A stretch of 64,000 nt of DNA. Origin: UBA10649 sp965278965. GTDB lineage: Bacteria; Actinomycetota; Actinomycetes; S36-B12. The DNA lies in the NCBI GenBank assembly GCA_965278965.1, contig OZ257127.1, positions 310,001-374,000 on the forward strand, written 5' to 3'. Both the position numbers and the translations under genes were made by a program. Position 1 is the stretch's first letter. Each line of letters begins with the position of its first letter. The notes below the pieces were generated by a model. The model was given only the letters and a program-made list of their open reading frames with translations. It ran no database searches and had not been told where the DNA came from. Below are positions 16,988-25,577 of this stretch, one piece after another.

Positions 16988-17844
16988 GCGGGTTGGTCGA
17001 CCGGCACCAGCGCGTTGCCGCGGGCGACGAGCTCGGCCGGACCGCGCAGGAGCAGCGCACCGTCCGCGGACTCCGTGACGTGGACGGTGCCGCCCGGGAC
17101 GTCGACCTGCCAGGTCGTCTCGCCCACCGCATCGGGCTCGTCGCGGCGGCGGGCGGCCCACGCGACGGCGCAGGCACCGGTGCCGCAGGACTGGGTCTCG
17201 CCGACCCCGCGCTCGTGGACGCGCATGGCGACGTGCCGCGGGCCGCGGGCCGCGACGAACTCGACGTTGACGCCGTCGGGGAACACCGACGCCGGCGCGA
17301 CCTGCGGCGCGTGTCCGAGGTCGCCGGCGTCGTCAAGGTCATCGACGAACACGACGGCGTGCGGGTTGGGCACCAGGACGCCGGTCGCCGGCCACGTGCG
17401 GTCGCCGACCTCGACGTGCGGCAGGGCGCGTGCCCGCGGCGTGGTGGCGTGGCCCATGTCGACGGTAATCGTGCCGTCGTCGTTCAAGGTGACGCTGCGC
17501 AGACCGCCGCGGGTCGCGACAACGACCTCGGGCGAGGACAGCAGGCCCGCCGCGTCGAGGTAGCGGACGAAGACGCGGATCCCGTTGCCGCACATCTCGG
17601 CGATAGAGCCGTCGGCGTTCCGGTAGTCCATGAAGTACTCGGCCAGCCCGGCGAGCTCGGCGAACTCAGGCACGTGCTCGGTGCGGACGACCCGCAGCAC
17701 GCCGTCGCCGCCGATGCCTGCGTGCCGGTCGCACAGCCACCGCACCTGCGGGACCGAGAGGTCCACGCGCGCGTCGAGATCGGGGACCAGGACGAAGTCG
17801 TTGCCCGTCCCGTGCCCCTTCACGAAGCTCACCTCGCGCGTCAC
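16984..17844 (-). CDS. dapF: diaminopimelate epimerase
   Basis: Enzyme of 286 residues interconverting LL- and meso-diaminopimelate, the last step before lysine and the peptidoglycan cross-linking residue. Both catalytic cysteines are seen: Cys85 in MCGNGIR and Cys220 in SCGTGACA. The N-terminal GHGTGNDF block is intact. GTG 17844 is chosen because TACCCT lies exactly six bases upstream, a leaderless pattern repeated in this window. dapA and dapB are elsewhere in the window (55 and 63 kb). Confidence 0.96.
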   Translation of the reverse strand: MTREVSFVKGHGTGNDFVLVPDLDARVDLSVPQVRWLCDRHAGIGGDGVLRVVRTEHVPEFAELAGLAEYFMDYRNADGSIAEMCGNGIRVFVRYLDAAGLLSSPEVVVATRGGLRSVTLNDDGTITVDMGHATTPRARALPHVEVGDRTWPATGVLVPNPHAVVFVDDLDDAGDLGHAPQVAPASVFPDGVNVEFVAARGPRHVAMRVHERGVGETQSCGTGACAVAWAARRRDEPDAVGETTWQVDVPGGTVHVTESADGALLLRGPAELVARGNALVPVDQPA

Positions 17845-17850
17845 GCGCCA

Positions 17851-17856
17851 AGGGTA
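17851..17856 (-). promoter_or_regulatory. -10 hexamer TACCCT, leaderless dapF start
   Basis: TACCCT six bases before GTG 17844. Confidence 0.6.
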
Positions 17857-17890
17857 CGACGTGACCCCCGCCGAACGCGGGTGGCGGCAG

Positions 17891-19024
17891 TCAGGCGGCG
17901 GGACCCGTGGCGCCGGCGGCGCGGTAGGCCTCGGCCACCACGGCGAGCACGTGCGGCCACGCCTGCTCCGGCGGCACGCGGCGGTTGTGGTCGGTGATCT
18001 GGTCGAGCAGCGCGCGGTCGCGGCCCAGGCGCACGAGCGCGCGGGCCAGCCCGCCGTCATCGTCGGCCAGCAGCCCCTCGACCCCGTCACGGACGAACTG
18101 ACCCGTGCCCGTCTGCGACCGCGCGACGACCGGCAGGCCCGCCGTCCGGGCCTCCAGCGCGGCCAGGCCGAACGACTCGCGCACCGACGGCTGCAGGTAC
18201 ACGTCCGATCGCGCGAGAACCTCGAGGATCCCGGCTCGGTCGAGCCGTCCGGTGAACGTGACGAGGTCGTCGAGGCCGCGCTCGTGCACCCAGCGCTGCG
18301 CCCCTGCCCGCTCCGGGCCGTCGCCGACGAGCGTCGCGGTCAGCCGCACGTGCGGCGGCAGGGCGTTCGCCGCGGCCGCGAGGATCCGTACGAGCGGGAG
18401 CGTCCGCTTTCGCGGTGCCATGCGCATGACCGTCACGGCACGCAGCCGCGACGTGTGGGCGCCCGTGGGCTGGACCTGCCAGTCGGCCGGGTCGATGCCG
18501 TTCGGCACGACGAGGACGTCGCCGGCCGCGGGGATGGCGGCTGCGATCCGCGCCGCCGCGACGGAGCTCACGGCGGACAGGCGCGCTCCCCAGCGGCTCC
18601 AACGCAGCAGACCGTCGGACATCGCGAACCCCGGTCCGGCCAGCGGACCCCAGACGCTGTGCACCGTGACGAGCGTCGGCAGACCGCGTCGCGTGGCCGC
18701 CCGCACGGCCCCCCAGGCGAACGGCGACACGACGCCGGCGTGCACGTGGACGACCTCCGGGCGGTCGAGATCGAGCGCCCGCCCGACCTCGCGCACCGCC
18801 CGCGGGTGCACGGGCAGCTCGAAGGGCAGGTGCGCGGCCAGGCGGGTGACGGGCAGGCCGTCGACGATGTCGTCGCCGGCGAAGACGCCGTCGTGCCCCG
18901 GGGTGGCTGTCAGGACCCGGACATCGTCACCGGCTCGCGCCTGCCGGCCGGCGAGGGCGGCGACCTGCGTCTCGATGCCGCCCGTGCGCGGGGCGTAGCA
19001 GTCGCTGACGTGGACGATGCGCAC
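17891..19024 (-). CDS. GT4-family glycosyltransferase
   Basis: Retaining glycosyltransferase of 377 residues with the GT-B fold: N-terminal acceptor domain beginning MRIVHVSDCYAPRTGGIETQ, nucleotide-sugar domain with LVGDGPER and the EX7E motif region (ESFGLAALEARTAGLP, about 290-305). Likely acts at the inner membrane face on a lipid or cell-wall glycan, or on a small molecule. It sits in the neighbourhood of mycothiol genes but is not recognisably MshA. GTG 19024 has TAGCCT six bases upstream, pointing to a leaderless mRNA separate from the MBL/mscR pair. Confidence 0.85.
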   Translation of the reverse strand: MRIVHVSDCYAPRTGGIETQVAALAGRQARAGDDVRVLTATPGHDGVFAGDDIVDGLPVTRLAAHLPFELPVHPRAVREVGRALDLDRPEVVHVHAGVVSPFAWGAVRAATRRGLPTLVTVHSVWGPLAGPGFAMSDGLLRWSRWGARLSAVSSVAAARIAAAIPAAGDVLVVPNGIDPADWQVQPTGAHTSRLRAVTVMRMAPRKRTLPLVRILAAAANALPPHVRLTATLVGDGPERAGAQRWVHERGLDDLVTFTGRLDRAGILEVLARSDVYLQPSVRESFGLAALEARTAGLPVVARSQTGTGQFVRDGVEGLLADDDGGLARALVRLGRDRALLDQITDHNRRVPPEQAWPHVLAVVAEAYRAAGATGPAA

Positions 19025-19030
19025 CCAGCG

Positions 19031-19036
19031 AGGCTA
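19031..19036 (-). promoter_or_regulatory. -10 hexamer TAGCCT, leaderless glycosyltransferase start
   Basis: TAGCCT six bases before GTG 19024. Confidence 0.6.
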
Positions 19037-19060
19037 GGGCATCGCCGTCGGGCACCCGGC

Positions 19061-19687
19061 TCAGTGGCCGCGGGCGACCCACGCCTCGTAGTCAGCGGCC
19101 TCGGCGCCGATCGTCGTCTCATCGCCGTGACCGGTGAGCACGCGCGTGTCCGGCGGGAGCTCCAGGAGGCGTTCGCGGATCGAGTCGAGGATCGTCGGGA
19201 AGTCGCTGAAGGACCGGCCCGTCGCGCCCGGGCCACCGTGGAAGAGCGTGTCGCCGGACACGACGACCGCGAGGTCCGGGGCGTGGAGGCAGACCCCACC
19301 GGGCGAGTGACCCGGCGTGTGCAGGACGTGCAGGGTCGTGCCGGCGACGACGATCTCGTCGCCGTCGGCGAGCGGCTCGAACGGGACGTCGGGGTTGACG
19401 ACGTCCCAGAGCATCCGGTCGTCGGGGTGCAGCCGCACGGGCGCGCCCGTGGCCGCGACAAGCGCCTGCACCGCATTGACGTGGTCGTTGTGTGCGTGGG
19501 TGCACACGACCGCGACGACGCGACGATCACCGACCGCCGCCAGGATGGCCGGCGCGTCATGGGCGGCGTCCACGACGAGGACCTCGGCGTCGTCTCCGAC
19601 GAGCCACACGTTGTTGTCGACCTCGAAGTCCTGGCCGTCGAGGCTGAACACCCCGCGCGTGACGACCTGCTCGATGCGTGCGCTCAC
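19061..19687 (-). CDS. MBL-fold metallohydrolase paired with mscR
   Basis: Zinc hydrolase of 208 residues, glyoxalase-II-like. Metal ligands H64-A-H66-N-D68-H69 (THAHNDHV), the TPGHSPGG block with the next His, GDTLF with the bridging Asp, and the C-terminal TGHGDET. It lies seven bases after mscR. This pair is common in mycothiol-making actinobacteria, where the hydrolase probably cleaves the S-formyl or other S-acyl mycothiol made by MscR; that substrate is inferred from context. Confidence 0.85.
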   Translation of the reverse strand: MSARIEQVVTRGVFSLDGQDFEVDNNVWLVGDDAEVLVVDAAHDAPAILAAVGDRRVVAVVCTHAHNDHVNAVQALVAATGAPVRLHPDDRMLWDVVNPDVPFEPLADGDEIVVAGTTLHVLHTPGHSPGGVCLHAPDLAVVVSGDTLFHGGPGATGRSFSDFPTILDSIRERLLELPPDTRVLTGHGDETTIGAEAADYEAWVARGH

Positions 19688-19694
19688 GTCGCGC

Positions 19695-20786
19695 TCACCC
19701 GCCGAGCACGACGACGCTGCGGAGCACGTCGCCGTGGTGCATCTTCGTGAAGGCGGCCTCGATGTCGTCGATACCGATCTTCTCCGACACGAACCGCTCC
19801 AGCGGCAGCCGTCCTTGCAGGTACAGGTCGATCAGCACGGGGAAGTCCCGCGACGGCAGGCAGTCGCCGTACCAGCTGGACTTGAGGGTCCCGCCACGGC
19901 CGAACACCTCGATGAGGGGCAGGTCGAGGCGCATGTCCGGCGAGGGCACGCCCACGAGGACGACCGTGCCGGCGAGGTCGCGCGCGAAGAAGGCCTGCTC
20001 GTAGGTCTCGGGGCGGCCGATCGCCTCGATGACGACGTCGGCGCCGAAGCCGCCGGTCGCGGCGCGAATTCCCTCGACTGCGTCAGTCTCGCGTGAGTTG
20101 ACGGTGTGGGTGGCGCCGAACTCCTTGGCGATCGCGAGCTTGCGGTCGTCGATGTCGACGGCGACGATCGTCCGCGCTCCCGCCAGGAGGGCGCCGGCGA
20201 TCGCGGCGTCGCCCACGCCGCCGCAGCCGATGACGGCGACCGTGTCGCCGCGCGAGACGTTGCCGGTGTTGATGGCGGCCCCAAGGCCGGCCATGACGCC
20301 GCAGCCCAGGAGACCGGCGACCTCCGGCGGCGCGGCCGGGTCGACCTTCGTGCACTGACCGGCCGCGACGAGCGTCATCTCGGCGAAGGCGCCGATGCCC
20401 AGGGCCGGGCTGAGCTCGGTGCCGTCGAGCAGCGTCATCTTCTGCGTCGCGTTGAACGTGGAGAAGCAGTACCAGGGGCGCCCGCGCAGGCACGAGCGGC
20501 ACGTGCCGCAGACCGCGCGCCAGTTGAGGACGACGTAGTCACCGGGGGCGACGTCGGTGACGTCGGGACCGACCGACTCCACGACTCCGGCGGCCTCGTG
20601 GCCCAGCAGGAACGGGAAGTCGTCGTTGATCGCGCCCTCGCGGTAGTGCAGGTCGGTGTGGCACACCCCGCAGGCGAGGACCTTCACGCGTGCCTCGCCC
20701 GGTCCGGGGTCGGGTACGACGATCGTCTCGACGCTGACGGGCTCGCCCTTCGCGCGGGCGACCACTCCCCTGACCTGAACCGCCAT
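19695..20786 (-). CDS. mscR: S-(hydroxymethyl)mycothiol dehydrogenase
   Basis: Zinc-dependent class III-type alcohol dehydrogenase of 363 residues. It oxidises the formaldehyde-mycothiol adduct (and can reduce S-nitrosomycothiol) with NAD. Catalytic zinc ligands Cys42 and His63 (GHEAAG); structural zinc Cys93, 96, 99 and 107 (CGTCRSC...C); Rossmann motif GCGGVGDAA. ATG 20786 follows GGACGGAG; the frame is open further upstream but without support. -10 TAGTGT at 20833-20838 is the likely promoter. With the MBL hydrolase it forms a formaldehyde-detoxifying operon. Confidence 0.92.
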   Translation of the reverse strand: MAVQVRGVVARAKGEPVSVETIVVPDPGPGEARVKVLACGVCHTDLHYREGAINDDFPFLLGHEAAGVVESVGPDVTDVAPGDYVVLNWRAVCGTCRSCLRGRPWYCFSTFNATQKMTLLDGTELSPALGIGAFAEMTLVAAGQCTKVDPAAPPEVAGLLGCGVMAGLGAAINTGNVSRGDTVAVIGCGGVGDAAIAGALLAGARTIVAVDIDDRKLAIAKEFGATHTVNSRETDAVEGIRAATGGFGADVVIEAIGRPETYEQAFFARDLAGTVVLVGVPSPDMRLDLPLIEVFGRGGTLKSSWYGDCLPSRDFPVLIDLYLQGRLPLERFVSEKIGIDDIEAAFTKMHHGDVLRSVVVLGG

Positions 20787-20832
20787 GTCCGCTCCGTCCG
20801 TCCATCCCGCACCCGGGTGCCCGGGCGCGGCC

Positions 20833-20838
20833 ACACTA
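20833..20838 (-). promoter_or_regulatory. -10 hexamer of mscR
   Basis: TAGTGT, about 47 bases before the mscR ATG, leaving room for a leader with a ribosome site. Confidence 0.4.
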
Positions 20839-20855
20839 CCCACGCCAGCCGCCTC

Positions 20856-20917
20856 CGCGAGCGGGGAGTTGTCGGGGGGTTTCGGCGCCGGAACTGCCCG
20901 ACAACTCCCCGTTCGCG
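20856..20917. repeat. 21-bp-arm palindrome between divergent genes
   Basis: Arms 20856-20876 and 20897-20917 (one mismatch), 20-base loop; stem core GCGGGGAGTTGTCGGG. Unlike the other long palindromes it lies between two gene starts (mscR and the PIG-L gene), so it cannot simply be a terminator. Confidence 0.75.
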
Positions 20918-20946
20918 AGTGTTGGTGGCGCTGGCAGGATGCGCGG

Positions 20947-21705
20947 GTGACCGTCCGCCCCCGCACTCTCGTCTTCGTGCACGCGCACCCCGACGACGAG
21001 GCGCTCCTGACCGCGGGCACGATGGCCCGCGCCGCGGCCGAGGGACACCGGGTCGTGCTGGTCGTCGCGACCGACGGAGCGGCTGGCCTCACGTCGGTCG
21101 CGTTCGCCGACGGGCTCGCCGCCACACGGTCCGCCGAGCTCGCGGTATCCGCCCAGGCCCTCGGGGTCGCGCGGGTCGAGACGCTCGGGTACGCGGACTC
21201 CGGCCTCCACGGCGACGTGCCCGGCGGCCTGGCGGAGGCATCCGCGTTCGCCGTGGCGCGTCGGATCGCCGCGGTGTGCGACGACGAGGACGCCGACGTG
21301 CTGGTCGGCTACGACCCGTCGGGCGGCTACGGCCACCCCGACCACCTGCAGGTCCACCGCGCCGCCCGCGCCGCCGCGGTGCTCGCCGCCCGGCCGCCGC
21401 GGCTGTTCGAGGCGACCTTGCCGCGTGAGCCGATCGCGGGTGCGGTGCATCTCGCGTCGCGGTTGCGCCTGGTACCAGGCGGGTTCGACCCCGCGGAGTT
21501 CGATACTGCCTGGACCCCGCGGGATCAGATCACGCACCGGGTCGACGTGCGCGATCACCTGGGCGCGAAGGCCGCGTCCCTGCGGGCGCACGCGTCGCAG
21601 GCGTCGGCCGACGGCACCGTCCGGACGCTCGGGGTGCTCACCCGGCTGCCACGTCCGCTGCAGACGCTGCTGCTGGGCACCGAGTACTTCGTCGCCGTCC
21701 GCTGA
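20947..21705 (+). CDS. PIG-L/LmbE-family deacetylase
   Basis: Zinc-dependent N-deacetylase-like protein of 252 residues. The family motifs are HPDDE (14-18, AHPDDEALL) and GHPDH (129-133), which together with Asp/His bind zinc and act on N-acetylglucosaminyl-type substrates. MshB and Mca of mycothiol metabolism belong here and mscR is next door, but neither identity can be settled without alignment. GTG 20947 is chosen because it fits the family start; CAGGAT lies six bases upstream. Confidence 0.85.
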   Translation: MTVRPRTLVFVHAHPDDEALLTAGTMARAAAEGHRVVLVVATDGAAGLTSVAFADGLAATRSAELAVSAQALGVARVETLGYADSGLHGDVPGGLAEASAFAVARRIAAVCDDEDADVLVGYDPSGGYGHPDHLQVHRAARAAAVLAARPPRLFEATLPREPIAGAVHLASRLRLVPGGFDPAEFDTAWTPRDQITHRVDVRDHLGAKAASLRAHASQASADGTVRTLGVLTRLPRPLQTLLLGTEYFVAVR

Positions 21706-21719
21706 CCGGCCGCTCCCCC

Positions 21720-21787
21720 GTCGTTGACTGTGCAGCTGAGCCCGCCTTCATCCCATCGGACCGGGGCTCATCTGCACGCTCAACGAC
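21720..21787. repeat. 24-bp-arm palindrome between convergent genes
   Basis: Arms 21720-21743 and 21764-21787 with 21 of 24 pairs, 20-base loop; stem starts GTCGTTGA and includes TGCAG and TGAGCCC. It begins 15 bases after the PIG-L stop, and its right arm contains the aldo/keto reductase stop codon, so it probably ends transcription from both sides. Confidence 0.75.
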
Positions 21788-22757
21788 TGGGGGACTCGCC
21801 GGCGACCCACTGCATGTCGGCGTAGCGGTCACCGACGGGGCGCAGCGCCGACAGCCGTGCCACCTGGGCATCGGTGAGCACGACGTCGTCGGCCCCGACG
21901 TTCTCCTCCAGGTGCCGGCGGCGGGTCGTTCCGGGGATCGGCACGACGTCGTCGCCTTGCCGCAGCACCCAGGCCAGCGCAACCTGGCCGGCGGTCGCGT
22001 CGACCTCGTCCGCGACGGCGCGGATCTCCTCGACGAGCGCGAGGTTCGCCTCGATGGCGCCGGCCTGCCAGCGCGGCATCGTGGCGCGGTGGTCGCCCGG
22101 CGCCGGGTTGGCCGCGTCGACCGACCCGGTGAGCAGGCCGCGGCCGAGCGGGCTGAAGGGCACGACGGCGGCCGCCGCCTCGCGGGCGGCGTGCAGCGGC
22201 CCGTCCTCGACGTCGCGGGTGAAGACGGACCACTCCGACTGCAGGGCCGCGATCGGATGGACCGCCGCGGCCCGCCGGATCGTCGCCGCGGACGCCTCGG
22301 ACAGGCCGAGGTAGCGGACCTTGCCCGCCGTGACGAGCTCGGCCATCGCACCGACGGTGTCCTCGACCGGAACGCCCGGGTCGACCCGATGCAGGTAGTA
22401 CAAGTCGATCACGTCGATGCCGAGCCGGGCGAGCGACGCGTCGACGGCGTGCCGCACGTGCGCCGGCGTGCCGTTGACGCCCCGGGTCGCCCCGGGCGCC
22501 GAGTCCGGGCCGAGGCCGAACTTCGTGGCGACGATGACCTCGTCGCGGCGGGTCGCCAGCACACCGGACAACAGCCGCTCGTTCGCGCCGGCGCCGTACA
22601 CGTCGGCGGTGTCCAGCAGCGTCACCCCGAGGTCGATCGCCCGGTTGATCGTCGCGATCGACTCCGCCTCGTCGGCCGGGCCGTACATCGCGCTCATCCC
22701 CATGCAGCCCAGGCCCTGCGCGCCGACCACGAGATCGGCGATCCGTCGCGTCCTCAT
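21780..22757 (-). CDS. aldo/keto reductase
   Basis: NADPH-dependent TIM-barrel reductase of 325 residues. Catalytic tetrad Asp49, Tyr54 (LLDTADVYG), Lys79 (ATKF) and His123 (YLHRVD); the GMSAMYG N-terminal block places it in the AKR13/YakC-like group. Its ATG overlaps the miaA stop by four bases, so it is the last gene of a miaB-miaA-AKR transcript, although a role linked to tRNA modification is not implied. The substrate is unknown. Its stop lies in a palindrome. Confidence 0.88.
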   Translation of the reverse strand: MRTRRIADLVVGAQGLGCMGMSAMYGPADEAESIATINRAIDLGVTLLDTADVYGAGANERLLSGVLATRRDEVIVATKFGLGPDSAPGATRGVNGTPAHVRHAVDASLARLGIDVIDLYYLHRVDPGVPVEDTVGAMAELVTAGKVRYLGLSEASAATIRRAAAVHPIAALQSEWSVFTRDVEDGPLHAAREAAAAVVPFSPLGRGLLTGSVDAANPAPGDHRATMPRWQAGAIEANLALVEEIRAVADEVDATAGQVALAWVLRQGDDVVPIPGTTRRRHLEENVGADDVVLTDAQVARLSALRPVGDRYADMQWVAGESPSR

Positions 22758-23686
22758 CGGGACACCTCCGCGTCGTAGACGGCGACCGTATCGGCCACCC
22801 GGGTCGGGCTGTCGTGGTCCAGCCACGTGATCCGGCGGTCGCGGGCGAACCAGCGCTGCTGGCGGCGGGCGAAACGCCGCGTGGCGTCGATCGTCTGCTG
22901 ACGTGCCTCGTCCTCGGACAGGTGGCCCTGGTGGAACGCGAGCACCTGCTGGTACCCGAGGGCGCGGGAGGCCGTCGGCGTGTCCGCCAGACCGGCGTCG
23001 GCGAGTGCGGCCACCTCGTCGACGAAACCGGCCGCCCACATGGCGGCGACGCGCGCGGCGATCCGCTCGTCCAGGACCGGACGCGGTACGGCCAGGCCGA
23101 CCCGCCGGGTCGGGTACACGTCGACGGGGTCCGGCAGCACTGCGGCGAACGGCTCGCCGGTGATCTCGACGACCTCCAGGGCACGGACGATGCGCCGACC
23201 GTTCGAGGGCAGGATCTGCGCCGCGGCCGCCGGGTCTACCTCGGCCAGCCGTGCGTGCAGCGTGGCGCTGCCGACGTGCGCCAGCTCGGACTCCAGCCGC
23301 GCGCGCACCTCGGGGTCCGTCCCCGGGAAGCGCAGGTCGTCGAGCACCGCGGCGACGTACAGCCCGCTGCCCCCGACGACGACGGGGACGGCGCCGCGCG
23401 CACGGACGTCGTCGATCGCGGCCCGGGCGTGATGCTGGAACTCGGCGACGCTGACGGCGTGGGTCGGCGGCCACACATCCAGCAGGTGGTGGGCGACTCC
23501 CCCGCGCTCGGCTGGCGTCGGCGTCGCCGTCCCGATGTCCATGCCGACGTAGACCTGCATGGAGTCGGTGCCGACGATCTCGGCCGGCCGGCCGAGCGCG
23601 TGCGCGATAGCGACGGCGAGCGCGGACTTGCCGGATGCGGTCGGCCCGACGATCGCCAGCACCGCAGCCGCCGGGGACCTGGTCAT
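22754..23686 (-). CDS. miaA: tRNA dimethylallyltransferase
   Basis: Transfers a dimethylallyl group to N6 of A37 in tRNAs reading UNN codons; 310 residues. P-loop GPTASGKS (14-21), the DSMQVY signature that contacts the substrate, and VGGSGLY. ATG 23686 (MTRSPAAAV) lies 7 bases after the miaB stop; a longer frame upstream is within miaB and is rejected. MiaB then methylthiolates the same base, so two consecutive steps are encoded together. Confidence 0.95.
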   Translation of the reverse strand: MTRSPAAAVLAIVGPTASGKSALAVAIAHALGRPAEIVGTDSMQVYVGMDIGTATPTPAERGGVAHHLLDVWPPTHAVSVAEFQHHARAAIDDVRARGAVPVVVGGSGLYVAAVLDDLRFPGTDPEVRARLESELAHVGSATLHARLAEVDPAAAAQILPSNGRRIVRALEVVEITGEPFAAVLPDPVDVYPTRRVGLAVPRPVLDERIAARVAAMWAAGFVDEVAALADAGLADTPTASRALGYQQVLAFHQGHLSEDEARQQTIDATRRFARRQQRWFARDRRITWLDHDSPTRVADTVAVYDAEVSR

Positions 23687-23693
23687 CGGCGGC

Positions 23694-25148
23694 TCAGCTG
23701 CGGACAGCCGGCAGGCCCAGCAGCACGCCCGGGGAGCGGGGGGTTGCGGCCTGTTCGGCGGCATCGCCGGCACGCGTTCGGCGCAGGCCGACGACGCGGT
23801 CGGCGATGAGGTGGTGCGGGGCGGCGTACGTGATCTCGGCGGTCACGACGTCGCCGGCCCGCGGGACGCCGACGCTCTCGTCGACGGCCAGGTGCACGAG
23901 CCGGTTGTCCGGCGCCCGCCCGGAAAGACGTGCGGTGGCGTCGTCCTTGCGACCTTCGCCGTTGGCGACGAGCACGTCGACGACCCGGCCGACCTGCGCA
24001 CGGTTCTCCGCCCAGGCCACCTCCTCGACGAGCGAGACGAGGCGCGTGTACCGCTCCTGTACGACGGCCCGCGGGACCTGGTTGTCCATCGTCGCCGCCG
24101 GCGTGCCGGGGCGCGGGGAGTACTGGAACGTGAACGCGCTGGAGAACCGGGAGGCCCGTACGACGTCGAGCGTCGCGGCGAAGTCCTCCTCCGTCTCCCC
24201 GGGGAAGCCAACGATGATGTCGGTCGTGATCGCGGCGTCCGGCATCGCGGCCCGCACGCGATCGATGATCCCGAGGTAGCGGTCGGCGCGGTACGAACGC
24301 CGCATACGGGCGAGGACGGCGTCCGAGCCGGACTGCAGCGGCATGTGCAGCTGCGGCATCACGTTCGGGGTGCTCGCCATCGCGTCGATGACGTCGTCGG
24401 TGAAGTCTTTCGGGTGCGGGCTGGTGAACCGGACGCGCTCGAGGCCGTCGATGTCGCCGCAGGCCCGCAGCAGTGACGCGAACGCCCCGCGGTCACCGAA
24501 CTCCACGCCGTACGCGTTGACGTTCTGGCCGAGCAGGGTGATCTCCACGACACCCTCCGCGACCAGGGCGCGGATCTCGGCGAGGATGTCACCGGGCCGG
24601 CGGTCCTTCTCCCGCCCGCGCAGCGACGGGACGATGCAGAACGTGCACGTGTTGTTGCAGCCGACGCTGATGGACACCCAGGCGGCGTATGCGCTGTCGC
24701 GGCGGGTCGGCAGCGTCGACGGGAAGGTCTCCAGCGACTCCAGGATCTCGACCTGGGCCTCGTCGGCGATCCGGGCGCGCTCGAGCAGCACCGGCAGCGA
24801 GCCGATGTTGTGCGTGCCGAACACGACGTCCACCCACGGTGCCTTCTGAACGATGACGCCGCGGTCCTTCTGCGCCAGGCACCCGCCGACGGCGATCTGC
24901 ATGCCCGGCCGGCTCGCCTTGACCGGGGCCAGATGGCCGAGGTTGCCGTAGAGGCGGTTGTCGGCGTTCTCGCGGACCGCGCATGTGTTGAACACCACGA
25001 CATCGGCCTGCTCGCCGTCCGGCGCTGCGACGTACCCGGCATCCTCAAGCAGCCCGGACAGCCGTTCGGAGTCGTGGTTGTTCATCTGGCAGCCGTATGT
25101 GACGACCTCGTAGGTGCGCGCGGGAGCGCCTACGGTTCCGCTGGACAT
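23694..25148 (-). CDS. miaB: tRNA-2-methylthio-N6-dimethylallyladenosine synthase
   Basis: Radical-SAM methylthiotransferase of 484 residues. The N-terminal UPF0004 domain carries Cys20, Cys56 and Cys90 for the auxiliary cluster; the radical SAM cluster is Cys164, 168 and 171 (CNNTCTFC). A TRAM domain ends near residue 450, followed by a short poorly conserved tail. ATG 25148 has TAGGAT six bases upstream, a leaderless signature. Its first 11 codons and promoter are copied 649 bases upstream beyond an insertion. Confidence 0.96.
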   Translation of the reverse strand: MSSGTVGAPARTYEVVTYGCQMNNHDSERLSGLLEDAGYVAAPDGEQADVVVFNTCAVRENADNRLYGNLGHLAPVKASRPGMQIAVGGCLAQKDRGVIVQKAPWVDVVFGTHNIGSLPVLLERARIADEAQVEILESLETFPSTLPTRRDSAYAAWVSISVGCNNTCTFCIVPSLRGREKDRRPGDILAEIRALVAEGVVEITLLGQNVNAYGVEFGDRGAFASLLRACGDIDGLERVRFTSPHPKDFTDDVIDAMASTPNVMPQLHMPLQSGSDAVLARMRRSYRADRYLGIIDRVRAAMPDAAITTDIIVGFPGETEEDFAATLDVVRASRFSSAFTFQYSPRPGTPAATMDNQVPRAVVQERYTRLVSLVEEVAWAENRAQVGRVVDVLVANGEGRKDDATARLSGRAPDNRLVHLAVDESVGVPRAGDVVTAEITYAAPHHLIADRVVGLRRTRAGDAAEQAATPRSPGVLLGLPAVRS

Positions 25149-25219
25149 GGCTCGATCCTAGGCGCGGGCTGCCTCACGCCAGACCGAGCAGCACGGAGGC
25201 GCCCACCGCACCGCCCACG
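25117..25219. repeat. 103-bp direct repeat, copy A
   Basis: Matches 25766-25868 at 100 of 103 positions. Copy A holds the first 11 codons and leaderless -10 of miaB plus a duplicate of the last codons of the EamA gene (reading to 25219). Confidence 0.9.
25155..25160 (-). promoter_or_regulatory. -10 hexamer TAGGAT, leaderless miaB start
   Basis: TAGGAT six bases before ATG 25148. In repeat copy B the matching hexamer is CAGGAT. Confidence 0.6.
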
Positions 25220-25257
25220 ACCCTCGCCTCCGATCGCGCGCTCCTCCGCCCTCGACC

Positions 25258-25407
25258 ACTCAGATTCAGATCGACGCGAACGGCGCTCATTGCCTCGCGG
25301 ACGTCGCCAAGGGTCTCAAGTCATTTCGCGAGGAACAGGCCAAGGGCAACGAGAAGATCACCGAAGAGTTGGCAAGTATGCGCGAGGTAGTCGAAGGCCG
25401 GGACTAG
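25258..25407 (+). pseudogene. 5'-truncated gene fragment in the insertion
   Basis: Fifty codons ending at TAG 25405-25407. The sequence reads like an ordinary soluble protein C-terminus: TQIQIDANGAHCLADVAKG, then a charged helix with EEQAKGNEKITEE and a final MREVVEGRD. There is no start codon before the frame reaches the repeat boundary at 25219, so the 5' part was lost or left behind. No family was recognised. Codon choice is less GC-biased than in the neighbours, which supports foreign origin. Confidence 0.5.
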
Positions 25408-25568
25408 TCCGACTCGGAGGTCGTGTCGGGGGGAACCGTGCTTGACTTGCGACTGAAAGTCCTGCCTATCCGGGTGGCCGACTTGCCTATCGACTTGGCC
25501 ATGCCCACCCCGTCACTAACCCACACGGCCCCAATGACCAGCCTGGCCAACCACTCCAACAACTCCAT
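25404..25568 (-). CDS. small membrane protein in the insertion (54 residues)
   Basis: ATG 25568, nine bases after the stop of the gene before it, with GGGG a few bases upstream. It starts with a hydrophobic helix (MELLEWLARLVIGAVWVSDG) followed by a basic stretch (KSIGKSATRIGRTFSRK) and an acidic end. Its TAG lies in the palindrome GGACTAGTCC, which also supplies the stop of the convergent truncated frame. Not recognised. Shape (one helix plus basic tail) could fit a holin-like, toxin-like or accessory membrane peptide; none is shown. Confidence 0.5.
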   Translation of the reverse strand: MELLEWLARLVIGAVWVSDGVGMAKSIGKSATRIGRTFSRKSSTVPPDTTSESD

Positions 25569-25577
25569 GACACCCCG

